Source: Pseudomonas sp. B21-048
GTDB taxonomy: Bacteria > Pseudomonadota > Gammaproteobacteria > Pseudomonadales > Pseudomonadaceae
DNA length: 64,000 bases
Reading direction: 5' to 3'
Assembly (NCBI RefSeq): GCF_024748615.1
Contig: NZ_CP087168.1
Location: 5,642,001 to 5,706,000, forward strand
Shown here: piece after piece, positions 17,701 through 27,033 of the stretch
Position numbering within the stretch: position 1 is the stretch's first letter
Layout of the letters: each line of letters starts with the position of its first letter
Made by a program: the position numbers and the translations under genes
Notes under the pieces: generated by a model
Seen by the model: only the letters and a program-made list of their open reading frames with translations
Database searches by the model: none
Told to the model about the DNA's origin: nothing

Positions 17701-18576
17701 ATGAAACGTTTTCTTAGCATCGCCATGGCGTTGTGCATTGGCCTGACGATGAGCCTCGACGCCAATGCCGCCAAGCGCTTTGGTGGCGGCAAGAGCTCCG
17801 GCGCTGCGCCGACTCACCAGACCAGCCAAATGGCGCCTTCTTCTCCTGCAGGCGGCGCTGCTGCTACTGCGGGCGCGGCCGGTGCCGCTGGCGCTGCCGC
17901 CAAGGCCGGCGGTGCTTCGCGCTGGCTCGGCCCTCTGGCCGGTATCGCTGCCGGTGGCCTGCTGGCCTCCATGTTCATGGGTGGCGGCTTCCAGGGCATG
18001 CAGATCTTCGACATCCTGATCATGGCGGTCATCGCCTTCCTGGTCTTCCGCTTCATCGCCGCCCGTCGTCGCAAGCAGCAGGAGCACATGGCTCCAGCCG
18101 GCGCGCCGATGCAACGTGAAGTGTTCGAACAGAAACCAACAGCCATGGGTTCGATCTTCGGCGGCTCGGCAGCTCCGGTTGCCGCTCGTCCGGTGATCAA
18201 CGCGCCAGCCTGGTTCAATGAACACAACTTCATTGAAGCGGCCCGCAACCACTTCCAGTCCCTGCAGCAACACTGGGACGCCAACGAAATGGACAAGATC
18301 GCCGAGTTCGTGACTCCGCAACTGCTGGAGTTCCTCAAGCGCGAACGTGCCGACCTGGGCGACGGCTTCCAGTCGACCTACATCGATAACCTCCAGGTAC
18401 AACTGGATGGCGTTGACGACCGTGCGGACAAGACTATCGCCACCCTGACCTTCAGCGGCGTGTCGAAGTCCTCGCGTTTCGACCAGGGCGAAGTGTTCAG
18501 CGAAAGCTGGAACATGGAACGTCCACAGGGCGAAAACCAGCCTTGGCTGGTGGCCGGTATCCGCCAGAACGGCTGA
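17701..18576 (+). CDS. Tim44-like domain protein
   Basis: A 291-residue envelope protein: a signal peptide (MKRFLSIAMALCIGLTMSLD…ANA), a Gly/Ala-rich low-complexity linker (residues ~30-80), two membrane stretches around residues 82-120 and a C-terminal Tim44-like domain (~160-290; FNEHNFIEAARNHFQSLQQH). Bacterial Tim44-like proteins have no settled role. The start at 17701 is preceded by GGGAA; an ATG five codons earlier lacks a ribosome site. A strong terminator follows. Confidence 0.85.
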   Translation: MKRFLSIAMALCIGLTMSLDANAAKRFGGGKSSGAAPTHQTSQMAPSSPAGGAAATAGAAGAAGAAAKAGGASRWLGPLAGIAAGGLLASMFMGGGFQGMQIFDILIMAVIAFLVFRFIAARRRKQQEHMAPAGAPMQREVFEQKPTAMGSIFGGSAAPVAARPVINAPAWFNEHNFIEAARNHFQSLQQHWDANEMDKIAEFVTPQLLEFLKRERADLGDGFQSTYIDNLQVQLDGVDDRADKTIATLTFSGVSKSSRFDQGEVFSESWNMERPQGENQPWLVAGIRQNG

Positions 18577-18604
18577 TCACTTCCAGCGGTTCACCTGTTG
18601 TAAT

Positions 18605-18630
18605 AAAACCCCGGCCTCGGCCGGGGTTTT
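18605..18630 (+). terminator. Rho-independent terminator
   Basis: AAAACCCCGGCC-TC-GGCCGGGGTTTT forms a perfect hairpin with a T tail, 30 bp after the Tim44-like gene. Confidence 0.9.
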
Positions 18631-18712
18631 CTATTTCGCGGTTGCATCTATAGCGAGCTACTGTATAAACCGCCCCAACTAAACCGCGCCATCAAGCAAG
18701 AGGATCCCGGAC

Positions 18713-19120
18713 GTGGAAGAAATCATCGAACAACTGCGTGAAGCCAACGAACCGGTACCGGTCCCCTTGGAGTTGCCTGACGAAGATCAGATTGTGGAAA
18801 TCGAAGAGCAATTGTTCATCGATATTCCATTCGTATTCAGAGAATTTTTGCTGACCGTCAGCGACGTGGTCTACGGCAGCCTGGAGCCGGTGACCGTCAC
18901 CGATCCGCAGTCCCACACCTACCTGCCAGACGTTGCAGCCAACGCTTGGGACGCTGGCGTCGATCGCAGCATGATTCCGATCTGCCAGGACGGTGACAAT
19001 TACTACCTAGTCGAAGAAGACGGCACCGTGGTGCTGTGGCTGGCCGAAGAAGAGCTGATCGCCGAAGAAACCTGGGAATCGGTATGGCACTGGGCGCGGG
19101 ACGTCTGGCTGGAAAGCTGA
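18713..19120 (+). CDS. SMI1/KNR4 family protein
   Basis: A 135-residue very acidic protein with the SMI1/KNR4 (SUKH) fold pattern: LPDEDQIVEIEEQL, IPFVFREFLL, then the WDAGVDRSMIPICQDGDNYY strand and W-rich C-terminal helices. The start is GTG at 18713 with AGAGGA ahead of it. SUKH proteins often act as toxin immunity, but here the flanks are core genes and no toxin is adjacent, so a housekeeping role is more likely. Confidence 0.8.
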   Translation: MEEIIEQLREANEPVPVPLELPDEDQIVEIEEQLFIDIPFVFREFLLTVSDVVYGSLEPVTVTDPQSHTYLPDVAANAWDAGVDRSMIPICQDGDNYYLVEEDGTVVLWLAEEELIAEETWESVWHWARDVWLES

Positions 19121-19142
19121 TCCGCCCTGATGCATCGCGTGG

Positions 19143-20906
19143 TCAATGCCCGGACGATTCGTTGTGGTTGTCCAGCGTTTCCAGCAAGGCCACCTGCATC
19201 CGCGTATGCACGCGAATGAACCAGCGCCAGAGCAGCGCCGCCACCGCGGCCGCGACTATGACGATCAGCACCAGCAACTTGTTGGTCGGCAGAATACTGG
19301 CCGACAAGGCTGCCAGCAGCAGGAAAATCACTAACAGCGAGAGTATCGGGATCACTTCGGCGATTACCCGACGCACTCGCTGCGTGTGGCGGCCGGCCAT
19401 TTCCGGCTTCACACCCATCTCTGCCAGCAGCATCGACAGTGCCTTGAGCTTGCGATAGGCGGCGATCAGGAACGGCAGTGACAACAGCAACGCCCCGCCC
19501 CAGATCAACGCTTTCTGCCAGCTCGGGTCGCTGATCCAGTCTTGCAGGTAAACGGACATACGCTCGGCGAAGAAGGCACCCGATAAAAAGATCGCAATCA
19601 CCAGCGCCAGATTGACCCCCACCTGCAACAGAATCCGCCGGATCATCGACGCCAACAGTGCGCCCTCACCCTGAGGCTGAATGCTGCGCAGCCATTCACC
19701 ATACATCCCCAGCACACGGCCCAGACGCTGCGGCATCACTGCAGCAAGCTTGATCGACAGCGGATCAGCCGCGCGAATCAGATACGGCGTCAACAGCGTG
19801 GTGATCACCGAGACGGCCACCGCCACCGGATAGAGAAAGTTGCTGGTGACCTGCAGCGTCATGCCCAATGCCGCGATGATGAAAGAGAATTCGCCAATCT
19901 GTGAAAGCCCCATCCCCACGCGCAGTGAGGTGCGCCCGTCATTGCCGGCGATAAAGGCACCGAGACCGCAGGACAACATCTTACCCAGCACCACAGCCAC
20001 GGTGATCACCGCGATCGGCCAGGCGTATTGCAGCAGGATCATCGGGTCGAGCATCAGGCCGATGGCGACGAAGAAAATCGCACTGAACAGGTCGCGAACC
20101 GGCTCGATCAACTGCTCGATCTTCAGCAGTTGTCGCGATTCGGCCATGATCGCGCCAATCAGGAACGCGCCGAGGACCATGCTGTATTCCAGTTTGACCA
20201 CCAACAGGCAGAAGCCGAAACACAGGCCCAGCACGGTGATCAGCAGCATCTCGTTGCTGTCGAATTTCGCCACGTAGGCCAGCAGTCGGGGCACCAGCAG
20301 AATGCCTATAACCAGTGCGACAATCATGAACAGTGAAAGCTTGCCGACCGTGGAAAACACTTCGCCGGAACTGACGGTGCCGCTGACCGCGATGCTCGAC
20401 AGCAAGGCGATGATGCCGATGCCGAGGATGTCTTCGACGATCAGTACGCCGAAGATCAGTTGGGCAAAACGCTCGTTCTTCATCTTCAGGTCGTTGAGCG
20501 CCTTGACGATGATGGTGGTCGAGGAAATCGCCAGGATCGCGCCGAGGAACAGCGAGTCCATGGTGTTCCAGTCGAACCAGCGACCGATTTCATAGCCGAT
20601 CCAGATCATCAGGACGATTTCCAGGAACGCTGCGATGAACGCCGTGGCGCCAACCTTGAACAGCTTGCGCAGGCTGAATTCCAGGCCCAGGCAGAACATC
20701 AGGAAAATCACCCCGAGTTCGGCGAGGGTTTTGATGGTTGCTTCGTCGTGGATCAGGCTGAACGGCGGCGTATGCGGGCCGATAATGAAGCCGGCGACGA
20801 TATAACCGAGTACCACCGGTTGTTTGAGACGATGAAAGAGCACGGTCACCACACCCGCGATCAACATGATCACTGCCAAATCCTGAATGAAGCTGATGGC
20901 ATGCAT
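19143..20906 (-). CDS. Kef-type monovalent cation:proton antiporter (CPA2)
   Basis: A 587-residue protein starting MHAISFIQDLAVIMLIAGVV, with AAGGAG upstream. About 12 membrane helices form the Na+/H+ exchanger domain (residues ~5-385), with GYIVAGFIIGP, the CLGLEFS segment and the VEDILGIG site. The C-terminal part holds two or three more hydrophobic helices in place of the TrkA-N/RCK domain of KefB/KefC, so it is probably not controlled by glutathione adducts. It exports K+ or Na+ in exchange for protons across the inner membrane; the ion is not determined by sequence. Confidence 0.9.
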   Translation of the reverse strand: MHAISFIQDLAVIMLIAGVVTVLFHRLKQPVVLGYIVAGFIIGPHTPPFSLIHDEATIKTLAELGVIFLMFCLGLEFSLRKLFKVGATAFIAAFLEIVLMIWIGYEIGRWFDWNTMDSLFLGAILAISSTTIIVKALNDLKMKNERFAQLIFGVLIVEDILGIGIIALLSSIAVSGTVSSGEVFSTVGKLSLFMIVALVIGILLVPRLLAYVAKFDSNEMLLITVLGLCFGFCLLVVKLEYSMVLGAFLIGAIMAESRQLLKIEQLIEPVRDLFSAIFFVAIGLMLDPMILLQYAWPIAVITVAVVLGKMLSCGLGAFIAGNDGRTSLRVGMGLSQIGEFSFIIAALGMTLQVTSNFLYPVAVAVSVITTLLTPYLIRAADPLSIKLAAVMPQRLGRVLGMYGEWLRSIQPQGEGALLASMIRRILLQVGVNLALVIAIFLSGAFFAERMSVYLQDWISDPSWQKALIWGGALLLSLPFLIAAYRKLKALSMLLAEMGVKPEMAGRHTQRVRRVIAEVIPILSLLVIFLLLAALSASILPTNKLLVLIVIVAAAVAALLWRWFIRVHTRMQVALLETLDNHNESSGH

Positions 20907-21102
20907 GGCGTGTGGCTCCTTGGGGTGGGCTTTTGAAGGGTAACATCGCGACTTCCGGCGGAAAGAGGGTGCAATATATGGAAACAGATAGATTCGGCGT
21001 GACGGCGGCCCCCCGCCCGGCGTCCCGATAACTGTTGGTTTGAAAAACCAAGCGCCCGCAGAGGTGTAACCCCGAATCCTGCCTTGAACCCGTGAGTACG
21101 TT

Positions 21103-21585
21103 ATGGAACCCGGAAACGCCCAGCTGTCGATGACGGTATTGATGACCCCCGACATGGCCAATTTCTCTGGCAATGTCCACGGCGGCACCCTGCTCAAATA
21201 CCTCGATGAAGTGGCCTACGCCTGCGCCAGCCGCTATGCCGGCCGCTATGTGGTAACCCTGTCGGTGGATCAGGTGATCTTCCGCGAGCCGATTCACGTC
21301 GGTGAACTGGTGACCTTTCTGGCCTCGGTCAACTACACCGGCAACACCTCGATGGAGGTGGGCATCAAGGTCGTGACCGAGAACATCCGCGAGCGCTCGG
21401 TGCGCCACACCAACAGCTGCTTCTTCACCATGGTCGCGGTGGATGACCAGCGCAAACCGGCCGCAGTCCCGCCGCTGCAGCCGCAGAACAGTGAAGACAA
21501 GCGTCGGTACATGCAGGCCCAGCAGCGTCGGCAGATTCGTCAGGAACTGGAAAAACGTTATCAGGACATCAAGGGCGACGCCTGA
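21103..21585 (+). CDS. Acyl-CoA thioesterase (YciA-like hotdog fold)
   Basis: A 160-residue single-hotdog protein with the family motifs NFSGNVHGGTLLKYLDEVAY (catalytic Asp) and HTNSCFFTMVAVD. It hydrolyses acyl-CoA thioesters in the cytoplasm. The C-terminal 35 residues are a charged helix. It is divergent from the Kef gene. The 196-bp gap between them has no recognisable element beyond a G/C-rich stretch. Confidence 0.88.
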   Translation: MEPGNAQLSMTVLMTPDMANFSGNVHGGTLLKYLDEVAYACASRYAGRYVVTLSVDQVIFREPIHVGELVTFLASVNYTGNTSMEVGIKVVTENIRERSVRHTNSCFFTMVAVDDQRKPAAVPPLQPQNSEDKRRYMQAQQRRQIRQELEKRYQDIKGDA

Positions 21586-21617
21586 GCAGACAGTTATCCA
21601 GCGCTCTTCAGATCGCT

Positions 21618-21681
21618 ATCGCGAGCAGGCTCGCTCCCACAGGTACAGCGATAACCTTGTGGGAGCGAGCCTGCTCGCGAT
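21618..21681. repeat. REP doublet
   Basis: Inverted copies (21618-21642 and 21658-21681) of the same 24-mer found at 17411-17500, with a short 15-bp loop, lie between the convergent thioesterase and pdxY genes. Confidence 0.88.
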
Positions 21682-21697
21682 TGGGACAACCACCCGA

Positions 21698-22570
21698 TTA
21701 CAGGCTGATCGCTGTCGCCTCGAACCGCACCCGCGGATGAGCGATCCGGTCCTGCGCCCGCACCAGTTCCAGCTCATAGCTGGCGCAGGCCTGGGTTTCC
21801 AGCATCACTTCATGCACTGCCGCCGCGGTGAATTCGAAGGCGCTCACCAGATTGTCACCCTGCAGCACACGCGCCAGGAACATCCCGGCGGTCAGATCGC
21901 CAACGCCCACCGGCTGACGCGGAAACGCCAACAGCGGCCGACGCAGGTGCCAGCTGCCTTCAGCGGTCACCAGCAACATCTCGAAGCCCTCCGCCGGTTT
22001 GCCGGGATAGTCCAGGTGCTTGACCAGCACCGCCTTCGGACCGCGCGCCAACAGCGCCCGCGCCATGGCCAGGCAATCGAACAATGACTGCGCCTTGCGC
22101 CCCGAGAAGCTGTTCAGCTCCAACTGGTTCGGGCACATGAAGTCGGCCATTGCCGCCGCCTCTTCCAGCAGAAAATCGCTGACCTCGGCTGGAACGGTAC
22201 AGCCCTTCTCCGGATGGCCCATCACCGGGTCGCAGAGGTATAGCGCTTTGGGATTGATCGATTTGATTCGTTCCACGCCCGCGAGAATCGCCCGGCCCTG
22301 GGCCGCGCTACCGAGGTAGCCGGACAACACAGCATCGCAATTGCCCAGCTCGCCGATCGCCGCGATGCCTTCCACCAGTTCCGGAATCTGATGCGGGGCC
22401 AGTACTTCACCGGCCCACTGGCCATATTGCGTGTGATTGGAGAACTGCACGGTATTGAGCGGCCACACGTTCACACCGATCCGCTGCATCGGGAAAACCG
22501 CGGCGCTGTTGCCTGCGTGGCCGAACACCACGTGGGACTGGATGGCGAGCACATGGGGCGTACGTTTCAT
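21698..22570 (-). CDS. pdxY: Pyridoxal kinase
   Basis: A 290-residue ribokinase-fold vitamin B6 kinase: [15 protein letters not shown] at the N-terminus (substrate site), CDPVMG near residue 118, and the anion-hole motif [10 protein letters not shown] with the catalytic Asp. It phosphorylates pyridoxal in the PLP salvage pathway. The length fits PdxY rather than PdxK. It is convergent with the thioesterase across a REP doublet, and divergent from the DUF3301 gene. Confidence 0.93.
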   Translation of the reverse strand: MKRTPHVLAIQSHVVFGHAGNSAAVFPMQRIGVNVWPLNTVQFSNHTQYGQWAGEVLAPHQIPELVEGIAAIGELGNCDAVLSGYLGSAAQGRAILAGVERIKSINPKALYLCDPVMGHPEKGCTVPAEVSDFLLEEAAAMADFMCPNQLELNSFSGRKAQSLFDCLAMARALLARGPKAVLVKHLDYPGKPAEGFEMLLVTAEGSWHLRRPLLAFPRQPVGVGDLTAGMFLARVLQGDNLVSAFEFTAAAVHEVMLETQACASYELELVRAQDRIAHPRVRFEATAISL

Positions 22571-22690
22571 GCGGTGAGTTTTCCGTCAAACGATTGAAAT
22601 TCGAGCCGCGCAGTATGCGACTAAACGCAGCCTGTACGACAGACCGGCGACGCAGTTAAGCTGGCACTATCTTGTTGGAGCACCCTGTTG

Positions 22691-23104
22691 ATGCTGACCC
22701 TCGGAAATATCTTAGTGCTGATGCTGCTCGCCACCGGTGGCGCGTGGCTGTGGCACAACCACGGCTTGCGCGAACGCGCGCTGGAGCGGGTCATACAGCA
22801 TTGCGCCAAGCTGCGGATCGAGCTGCTGGACGGCAACGTAGCCTTGAAGAAGATCGCTTTCATTAAAGACGCCAATGGCCGTCGGCGCCTGGCCCGTGTG
22901 TATAACTTCGAATTCACCGTGACCGGCGAAACCCGCCACACCGGCACCATCACCCAATTCGGCGCCCATAGCGCGCAGATCGAGCTCGCGCCTTACCCGA
23001 TGCCGTTCGATGACACACCGCCGGTGGTCGACATCACGAAGCCCAGAGCTGAGGTGATTGAACTGAGTCAGTGGCGGCAAGAACACACGAAGTGGCGTCC
23101 TTGA
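22691..23104 (+). CDS. DUF3301 membrane-anchored protein
   Basis: A 137-residue protein: one N-terminal membrane helix (MLTLGNILVLMLLATGGAWL) followed by a soluble domain with RERALERVIQHCAKLRIELL and LARVYNFEFTVTGE, the DUF3301 pattern. The ATG at 22691 has GGAG 12 bases upstream; the TTG before it is not needed. Function unknown. Confidence 0.82.
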   Translation: MLTLGNILVLMLLATGGAWLWHNHGLRERALERVIQHCAKLRIELLDGNVALKKIAFIKDANGRRRLARVYNFEFTVTGETRHTGTITQFGAHSAQIELAPYPMPFDDTPPVVDITKPRAEVIELSQWRQEHTKWRP

Positions 23105-23130
23105 AGGTAGTTGTTGTCGGTTAAATCCAT

Positions 23131-23223
23131 TCGCGAGCAAGCCCGCTCCCACATTTGATCTGTTGTGCTGCACAACTTGTATGCACACCACAGCCCCCCT
23201 GTGAGAGCGGGCTTGCTCGCGAA
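23131..23223. repeat. REP doublet (variant)
   Basis: The arms tcgcgagcaagcccgctccc (23131-23153) and gagcgggcttgctcgcga (23200-23223) pair, with one mismatch near the end. They sit between the DUF3301 gene and the convergent CobW gene. Confidence 0.85.
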
Positions 23224-23254
23224 GAGGCCTTCACAGACTGTGCAAAAAAATCAG

Positions 23255-24226
23255 CTAGTTCGCTTGAACCCTGCATCCCGCCAGACCTTCCTGCAGCACT
23301 TCAACAACCTGCGCCTCACTGAAAATCAGCTCGATACGCGAATCCCGACGCCATTCGCTGGGCTGCCAATCCAGTAACGAGTTATCCAGCGCATTCGCCG
23401 ACACCCAACCCTCGACACTGTGGATAACCAACTTCGCCCGCCGCCATTCAAGGCGCTCAAGCCACTTCCCGATCAATACGGCATCGAATATCTGACTCGG
23501 ATGCCACCGCCATCCAACGCTCCAGCCACCCTCCTGTGCCTGACTCAAGCAAATCGGCAACGTGGGGTCAGTCCAGATGGCCGGCATCTGCGCCAATCCC
23601 TTGGGCACGACAAAGTTATCCACACCCGCGACAGCCTGAGCCCCGAGCCCCGGTAACTCGCTCAACGGCAAGACGGCTTGCTGCGTCCAGTACAAAGGAC
23701 GCATCGGCAACTGTGTGGCGATTCGCTGGCGATCACTGTCGTCGAGGCCTTCTGCCTTGTTCAGCAACAGCAACCCGGCACTGCTTAAGGCTTGCTGTTG
23801 CGCCTCAGGCAGCGGTTTTCCGGCCGCGAGCGCCTGAGCATCCAGCACCAGCACACACGGCTGCACCGCCAGGACGCCTTGCCACGGCGCCTCACTCAAT
23901 TGCCTGAGCAACTGCGCCGGATGTCCCAGCCCGGAGGGTTCGATGAACAGTCGATCCGGTCGTGCCTTGCGCAGCAACCGCCCGAGGCCGATCTGAAACG
24001 GTGCACCATTGACGCAACACAAACAGCCCCCGGCCACTTCCCCCAGTGCGATACCATCGGCATCCTGGGTCAACAGAGCGGCATCCAGACCGATCTGGCC
24101 GAACTCGTTGATCAACACCGCCCAGCGCTCACCCACGGGCCGTTGCGCCAGCAGGTGCTTGATCAGGCTGGTCTTGCCGGCACCCAGCGGGCCGGCAATG
24201 ACGTGGGTGGGAATGTTCTGCAACAT
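23255..24226 (-). CDS. CobW/G3E family GTPase, probable zinc metallochaperone
   Basis: A 323-residue G3E GTPase with Walker A GPLGAGKTS (residue ~12), INEFG, the metal-binding CLCC motif (~68-71), a switch-type FIEPSGLGHP and NKAE specificity motif, then a CobW C-terminal domain. Members of this group deliver zinc to target enzymes during starvation. No Zur box lies just upstream; transcription may come from the dksA2-zigA-DUF1826 operon reading through the opposite-strand gene at 24254, or from a promoter inside that gene. Confidence 0.88.
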   Translation of the reverse strand: MLQNIPTHVIAGPLGAGKTSLIKHLLAQRPVGERWAVLINEFGQIGLDAALLTQDADGIALGEVAGGCLCCVNGAPFQIGLGRLLRKARPDRLFIEPSGLGHPAQLLRQLSEAPWQGVLAVQPCVLVLDAQALAAGKPLPEAQQQALSSAGLLLLNKAEGLDDSDRQRIATQLPMRPLYWTQQAVLPLSELPGLGAQAVAGVDNFVVPKGLAQMPAIWTDPTLPICLSQAQEGGWSVGWRWHPSQIFDAVLIGKWLERLEWRRAKLVIHSVEGWVSANALDNSLLDWQPSEWRRDSRIELIFSEAQVVEVLQEGLAGCRVQAN

Positions 24227-24253
24227 GGTCGAGGTTTTCTGAGGAGGTAAAGA

Positions 24254-24610
24254 ATGCGGTTGATGGGATGGTCGTTGCTACTGGCGCTCACATCGGGCGA
24301 AGCGCTGGCTCAGGCCTGCGTGGTGCACAGCACGGCTGAGCGGCTCGACGTGAAGGTCTGCCAGCAAAACCGCAGTATCCCGGAAAAACTGTTCGCCGAC
24401 GGATTCTGCCAGCCGAATCTGCCCGGGCAGAAAGTCGAGGTGCAGTACGTCGACCAATGCCCTACCGGCGCGTTCGGGGTGTGCAGCAATGCTCAAGTCG
24501 CCAATATGCCTTACCGGCAGGATATTCACTATTACGGCGTGGCCACCGATGCGGTGTATTTGAAGCCATTTTGCGAAGCCCAGAGCCAGGGAACCTGGCT
24601 CAAGCCTTGA
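24254..24610 (+). CDS. Small secreted cysteine-rich protein
   Basis: A 118-residue protein with an AGGAGG ribosome site, a signal peptide (MRLMGWSLLLALTSGEALAQ) and six cysteines in the mature part, enough for three disulfides. The family was not recognised with certainty. It lies on the strand opposite to, and exactly between, the DUF1826 gene (ends 24615) and the CobW gene (starts 24226), so transcripts of the zinc operon would cover it in antisense. Confidence 0.75.
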   Translation: MRLMGWSLLLALTSGEALAQACVVHSTAERLDVKVCQQNRSIPEKLFADGFCQPNLPGQKVEVQYVDQCPTGAFGVCSNAQVANMPYRQDIHYYGVATDAVYLKPFCEAQSQGTWLKP

Positions 24611-24614
24611 GCCG

Positions 24615-25268
24615 CTAACTCAGCCAGTCCAGGGTCAGAATCAAACGACGCTCGCCCGGCGCCGGCTGCGGCGAGCGGTGGATCAAACCGAAGCCTTCGT
24701 TGCCGTGCCACTTCTCCCCTTTAAGCAACGCCACTTCGCCGCTGGTGATTTGTTGAATCAGCGAACCGTCCTGTGGTTCCGCCTCAGGTTTGCCTAATTG
24801 CCGGCGATCCATCGCCCCTTCTTTCAGCCATTGGCTGCCAATACCTGCGTAGGTGGTGATCAACCGCACCGGCACATGATCGACGTGGAAACGCGGGCAC
24901 ATGGCTTTGTCCAGAACCCGCAGACGCAGGCCGATACGCTGGGCGCCCAACAGGCAGGCGAAGGCGCTGACCAGCCAGGAAACATCGGCGATAAAGCCTT
25001 CGTAGCCTTCAAGGTCGCTGAAGCCTGAGGCTAAACCGTGGAGATTGGGTTCGGCGTCATCGCCGGGCATTTCCAGGGACAGCGCCTCGGCCAACGGCTC
25101 GTTCAGGGACAACAACAAACGACCGAAATCGGCAATGTGCGCTGGGAGTTGGCGCTGCCAGAGGGCCAGGTTCACGCCGTCGTCCAGAATTCCGGTCAGC
25201 GCTTTTGGCGTATCACCTTGAACCTGGCGAATGGCCGGTCGCAGCTTCAGACTGGGCGCCAACATCAT
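24615..25268 (-). CDS. DUF1826 family protein
   Basis: A 217-residue cytoplasmic protein ([20 protein letters not shown]…) with [19 protein letters not shown] and a C-terminal LIHRSPQP…RRLILTLDW. The HxD and second His arrangement recalls 2-oxoglutarate/Fe(II)-type jelly-roll proteins, which is only an inference. It overlaps the zigA stop by 4 bp (ATGA), so the two are co-translated. The family regularly accompanies ZigA in zinc-starvation operons of pseudomonads. Confidence 0.82.
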   Translation of the reverse strand: MMLAPSLKLRPAIRQVQGDTPKALTGILDDGVNLALWQRQLPAHIADFGRLLLSLNEPLAEALSLEMPGDDAEPNLHGLASGFSDLEGYEGFIADVSWLVSAFACLLGAQRIGLRLRVLDKAMCPRFHVDHVPVRLITTYAGIGSQWLKEGAMDRRQLGKPEAEPQDGSLIQQITSGEVALLKGEKWHGNEGFGLIHRSPQPAPGERRLILTLDWLS

Positions 25269-26473
25269 GCAGCCGCCTCTTCGTGCCAAGGACCAAACGG
25301 ATCAGGCAGTAACTGCCAGCCCTCGACACCCAAGGCCATCTCAGCATCCGTAAGCAGGCAGCTATCGAGTTCGACGGTGAGTTGCGCGAAATCGATGTTC
25401 TGGCCGATAAACACCAGCTCCTGACGGCAATCACCGGTGGCGGCCGTCCAGTTTTCCATGATCCCGGCAGTGCTTTCTTCATCTTGCGGCCACTGGTTTT
25501 TCGGCACGAAACGCCACCAGCGTCCGGCAAAACCGTGACGCATCAAGCCGCCAGCCTGGGACCAGCTACCAGCATCCCTGTGTTTGCTGGCCAACCAGAA
25601 AAAGCCTTTGGAACGCAGCAATTTGCCATTCACCCACGGACGGTCGATGAAGCTGAAGAAGCGCTGTGGATGAAACGGTCGCCGCGCCCGATAAGCCGTG
25701 GAGGCGATACCATATTCCTCGGTTTCCGGCACGTGTTCACCGCGCAATTCCTGCAACCATCCCGGCGCCTGAGCGGCTTTTTCGAAGTCGAAGCGCCCGG
25801 TGTTGAGGATTTTCTTGAGCGGCACTTCGCCCATGACCATCGGAATGATTTCGGCCTGGGAATTTAGCCGCTCGAGGATCGCGATCAACTCCTGGCGCTC
25901 ACTACTGCTGATCAAATCGATCTTGCTGATCAGGATCACGTCGGCGAATTCGATCTGCTCGATCAACAGGTCGGTGATCGAGCGTTCATCCTCCTCTCCC
26001 AGGGTTTCGCCACGGGTAGCGAGGCATTCGGCGGCCTGATAGTCGAGCAGGAAGTTCATGCCGTCGACCACGGTGACCATGGTGTCGAGCCGTGCAATGT
26101 CGGCCAGACTCTGCCCTTCTTCATCGCGAAACGTGAAGGTTTCCGCCACGGGTAGCGGCTCGGAAATCCCTGTGGACTCGATCAGCAGGTAATCGAAACG
26201 ACCGTCCTTGGCGAGTTTGCTGACTTCTTCGAGCAGGTCTTCGCGCAAGGTGCAGCAGATGCAGCCGTTACTCATTTCCACGAGTTTTTCTTCGGCACGG
26301 TTCAAGCTCACATCGCGTTGAACTTCACTGCCATCAATGTTGATCTCACTCATGTCATTGACGATTACCGCGACCCGCAAATTATCGCGATTACGTAGTA
26401 CGTAATTAAGAAGTGTACTTTTTCCGGCGCCGAGAAAGCCCGACAGGACGGTCACGGGGAGACGATTGGGCAT
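25265..26473 (-). CDS. zigA: ZigA-type zinc metallochaperone GTPase (COG0523)
   Basis: A 402-residue G3E GTPase: Walker [12 protein letters not shown] (residue ~10), [11 protein letters not shown], the zinc motif CICC (~73-76), [12 protein letters not shown] and SKIDL, followed by a large CobW C-terminal domain with HPQRFFSF. ZigA in Acinetobacter and related proteins route zinc when it is scarce. The start MPNRLPVTV has AGGAA upstream; dksA2 ends 28 bp before it. It shares the Zur box of dksA2. Confidence 0.9.
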   Translation of the reverse strand: MPNRLPVTVLSGFLGAGKSTLLNYVLRNRDNLRVAVIVNDMSEINIDGSEVQRDVSLNRAEEKLVEMSNGCICCTLREDLLEEVSKLAKDGRFDYLLIESTGISEPLPVAETFTFRDEEGQSLADIARLDTMVTVVDGMNFLLDYQAAECLATRGETLGEEDERSITDLLIEQIEFADVILISKIDLISSSERQELIAILERLNSQAEIIPMVMGEVPLKKILNTGRFDFEKAAQAPGWLQELRGEHVPETEEYGIASTAYRARRPFHPQRFFSFIDRPWVNGKLLRSKGFFWLASKHRDAGSWSQAGGLMRHGFAGRWWRFVPKNQWPQDEESTAGIMENWTAATGDCRQELVFIGQNIDFAQLTVELDSCLLTDAEMALGVEGWQLLPDPFGPWHEEAAA

Positions 26474-26501
26474 CAGGTATTCCTCATCAGGATGTGGCCG
26501 G

Positions 26502-26906
26502 TCAAATCGCACGTTGATGGCGTTCGCGCAGCTCTTCACGTTCTTTGGCTTCAATACACAGAGTGGCGGTGGGTCGCAGCAGCAGGCGCTTGAGGCCGAT
26601 CGGCTCACCGGTTTCGCGACACCAGCCGTATTCGCCACGAGCCAGGTGTTCGAGGGCTTCGTCGATCTTGTCCAGCAGCTTCTTTTCCCGCTCCAGCAGG
26701 CGCAGTTGCCACTGGCGCTGTTCTTCGGCACTGCCGATATCGGCGGGATCGCTGTGGGGTTCCTGCTCGCGCAACACGTCGAACTCGCCGGCAATGCGCT
26801 CCTGCAGCTCGCTGCGCTGAGCCAGTAGCAGGTCGCGAAAGAAGCCTTGCTGGGCATCGTTCATGTAATCGGCGGCGGGTTGAGCGAGCAGTTCTTGTTC
26901 AGTCAT
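26502..26906 (-). CDS. dksA2: DksA2, zinc-independent DksA paralogue
   Basis: A 134-residue DksA-fold protein: coiled-coil tip with D-P-A-D-I ([11 protein letters not shown]), then a C-terminal globular part. Where DksA has a four-cysteine zinc finger, this protein has C-x2-T (CRET) and T-x2-C-like (TATLC), the known signature of DksA2, which works with ppGpp on RNA polymerase without zinc. First gene of the dksA2-zigA-DUF1826 operon, 33 bp behind a perfect Zur-type palindrome. Confidence 0.93.
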   Translation of the reverse strand: MTEQELLAQPAADYMNDAQQGFFRDLLLAQRSELQERIAGEFDVLREQEPHSDPADIGSAEEQRQWQLRLLEREKKLLDKIDEALEHLARGEYGWCRETGEPIGLKRLLLRPTATLCIEAKEREELRERHQRAI

Positions 26907-26938
26907 GGCGGTGGATCATCAGAGCGGGTGTATTTTTA

Positions 26939-26953
26939 TGTTATAGCATAACA
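26939..26953. promoter_or_regulatory. Zur box upstream of dksA2
   Basis: TGTTAT-AGC-ATAACA is a perfect palindrome containing GTTATAGCATAAC, close to the Zur consensus of Pseudomonas (GTTATAnTATAAC-like). It lies between dksA2 and the divergent secreted-protein gene, so it can control both. Confidence 0.85.
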
Positions 26954-27033
26954 ATACAAATAAGCCACTCCCCTCTTGCTCGCTGCGACAAAGGGCACGA
27001 TGCTTTAACCCGTCCGCCCCTTTGAGAAATGCC

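Noticed and set aside
19143..20906. Kef antiporter as a truncated gene because the TrkA-N domain is missing
   Set aside because: The protein continues with a hydrophobic C-terminal domain to a normal stop, so it is a different CPA2 type and not a truncation.
17390..23230. CRISPR array
   Set aside because: The palindromes are REP doublets with irregular spacing and variable loops; no spacer series or cas genes.
23419..23624. DnaA boxes at 23419 and 23616 as part of an origin-like cluster
   Set aside because: Only two copies, both inside the CobW coding sequence; too little to call.
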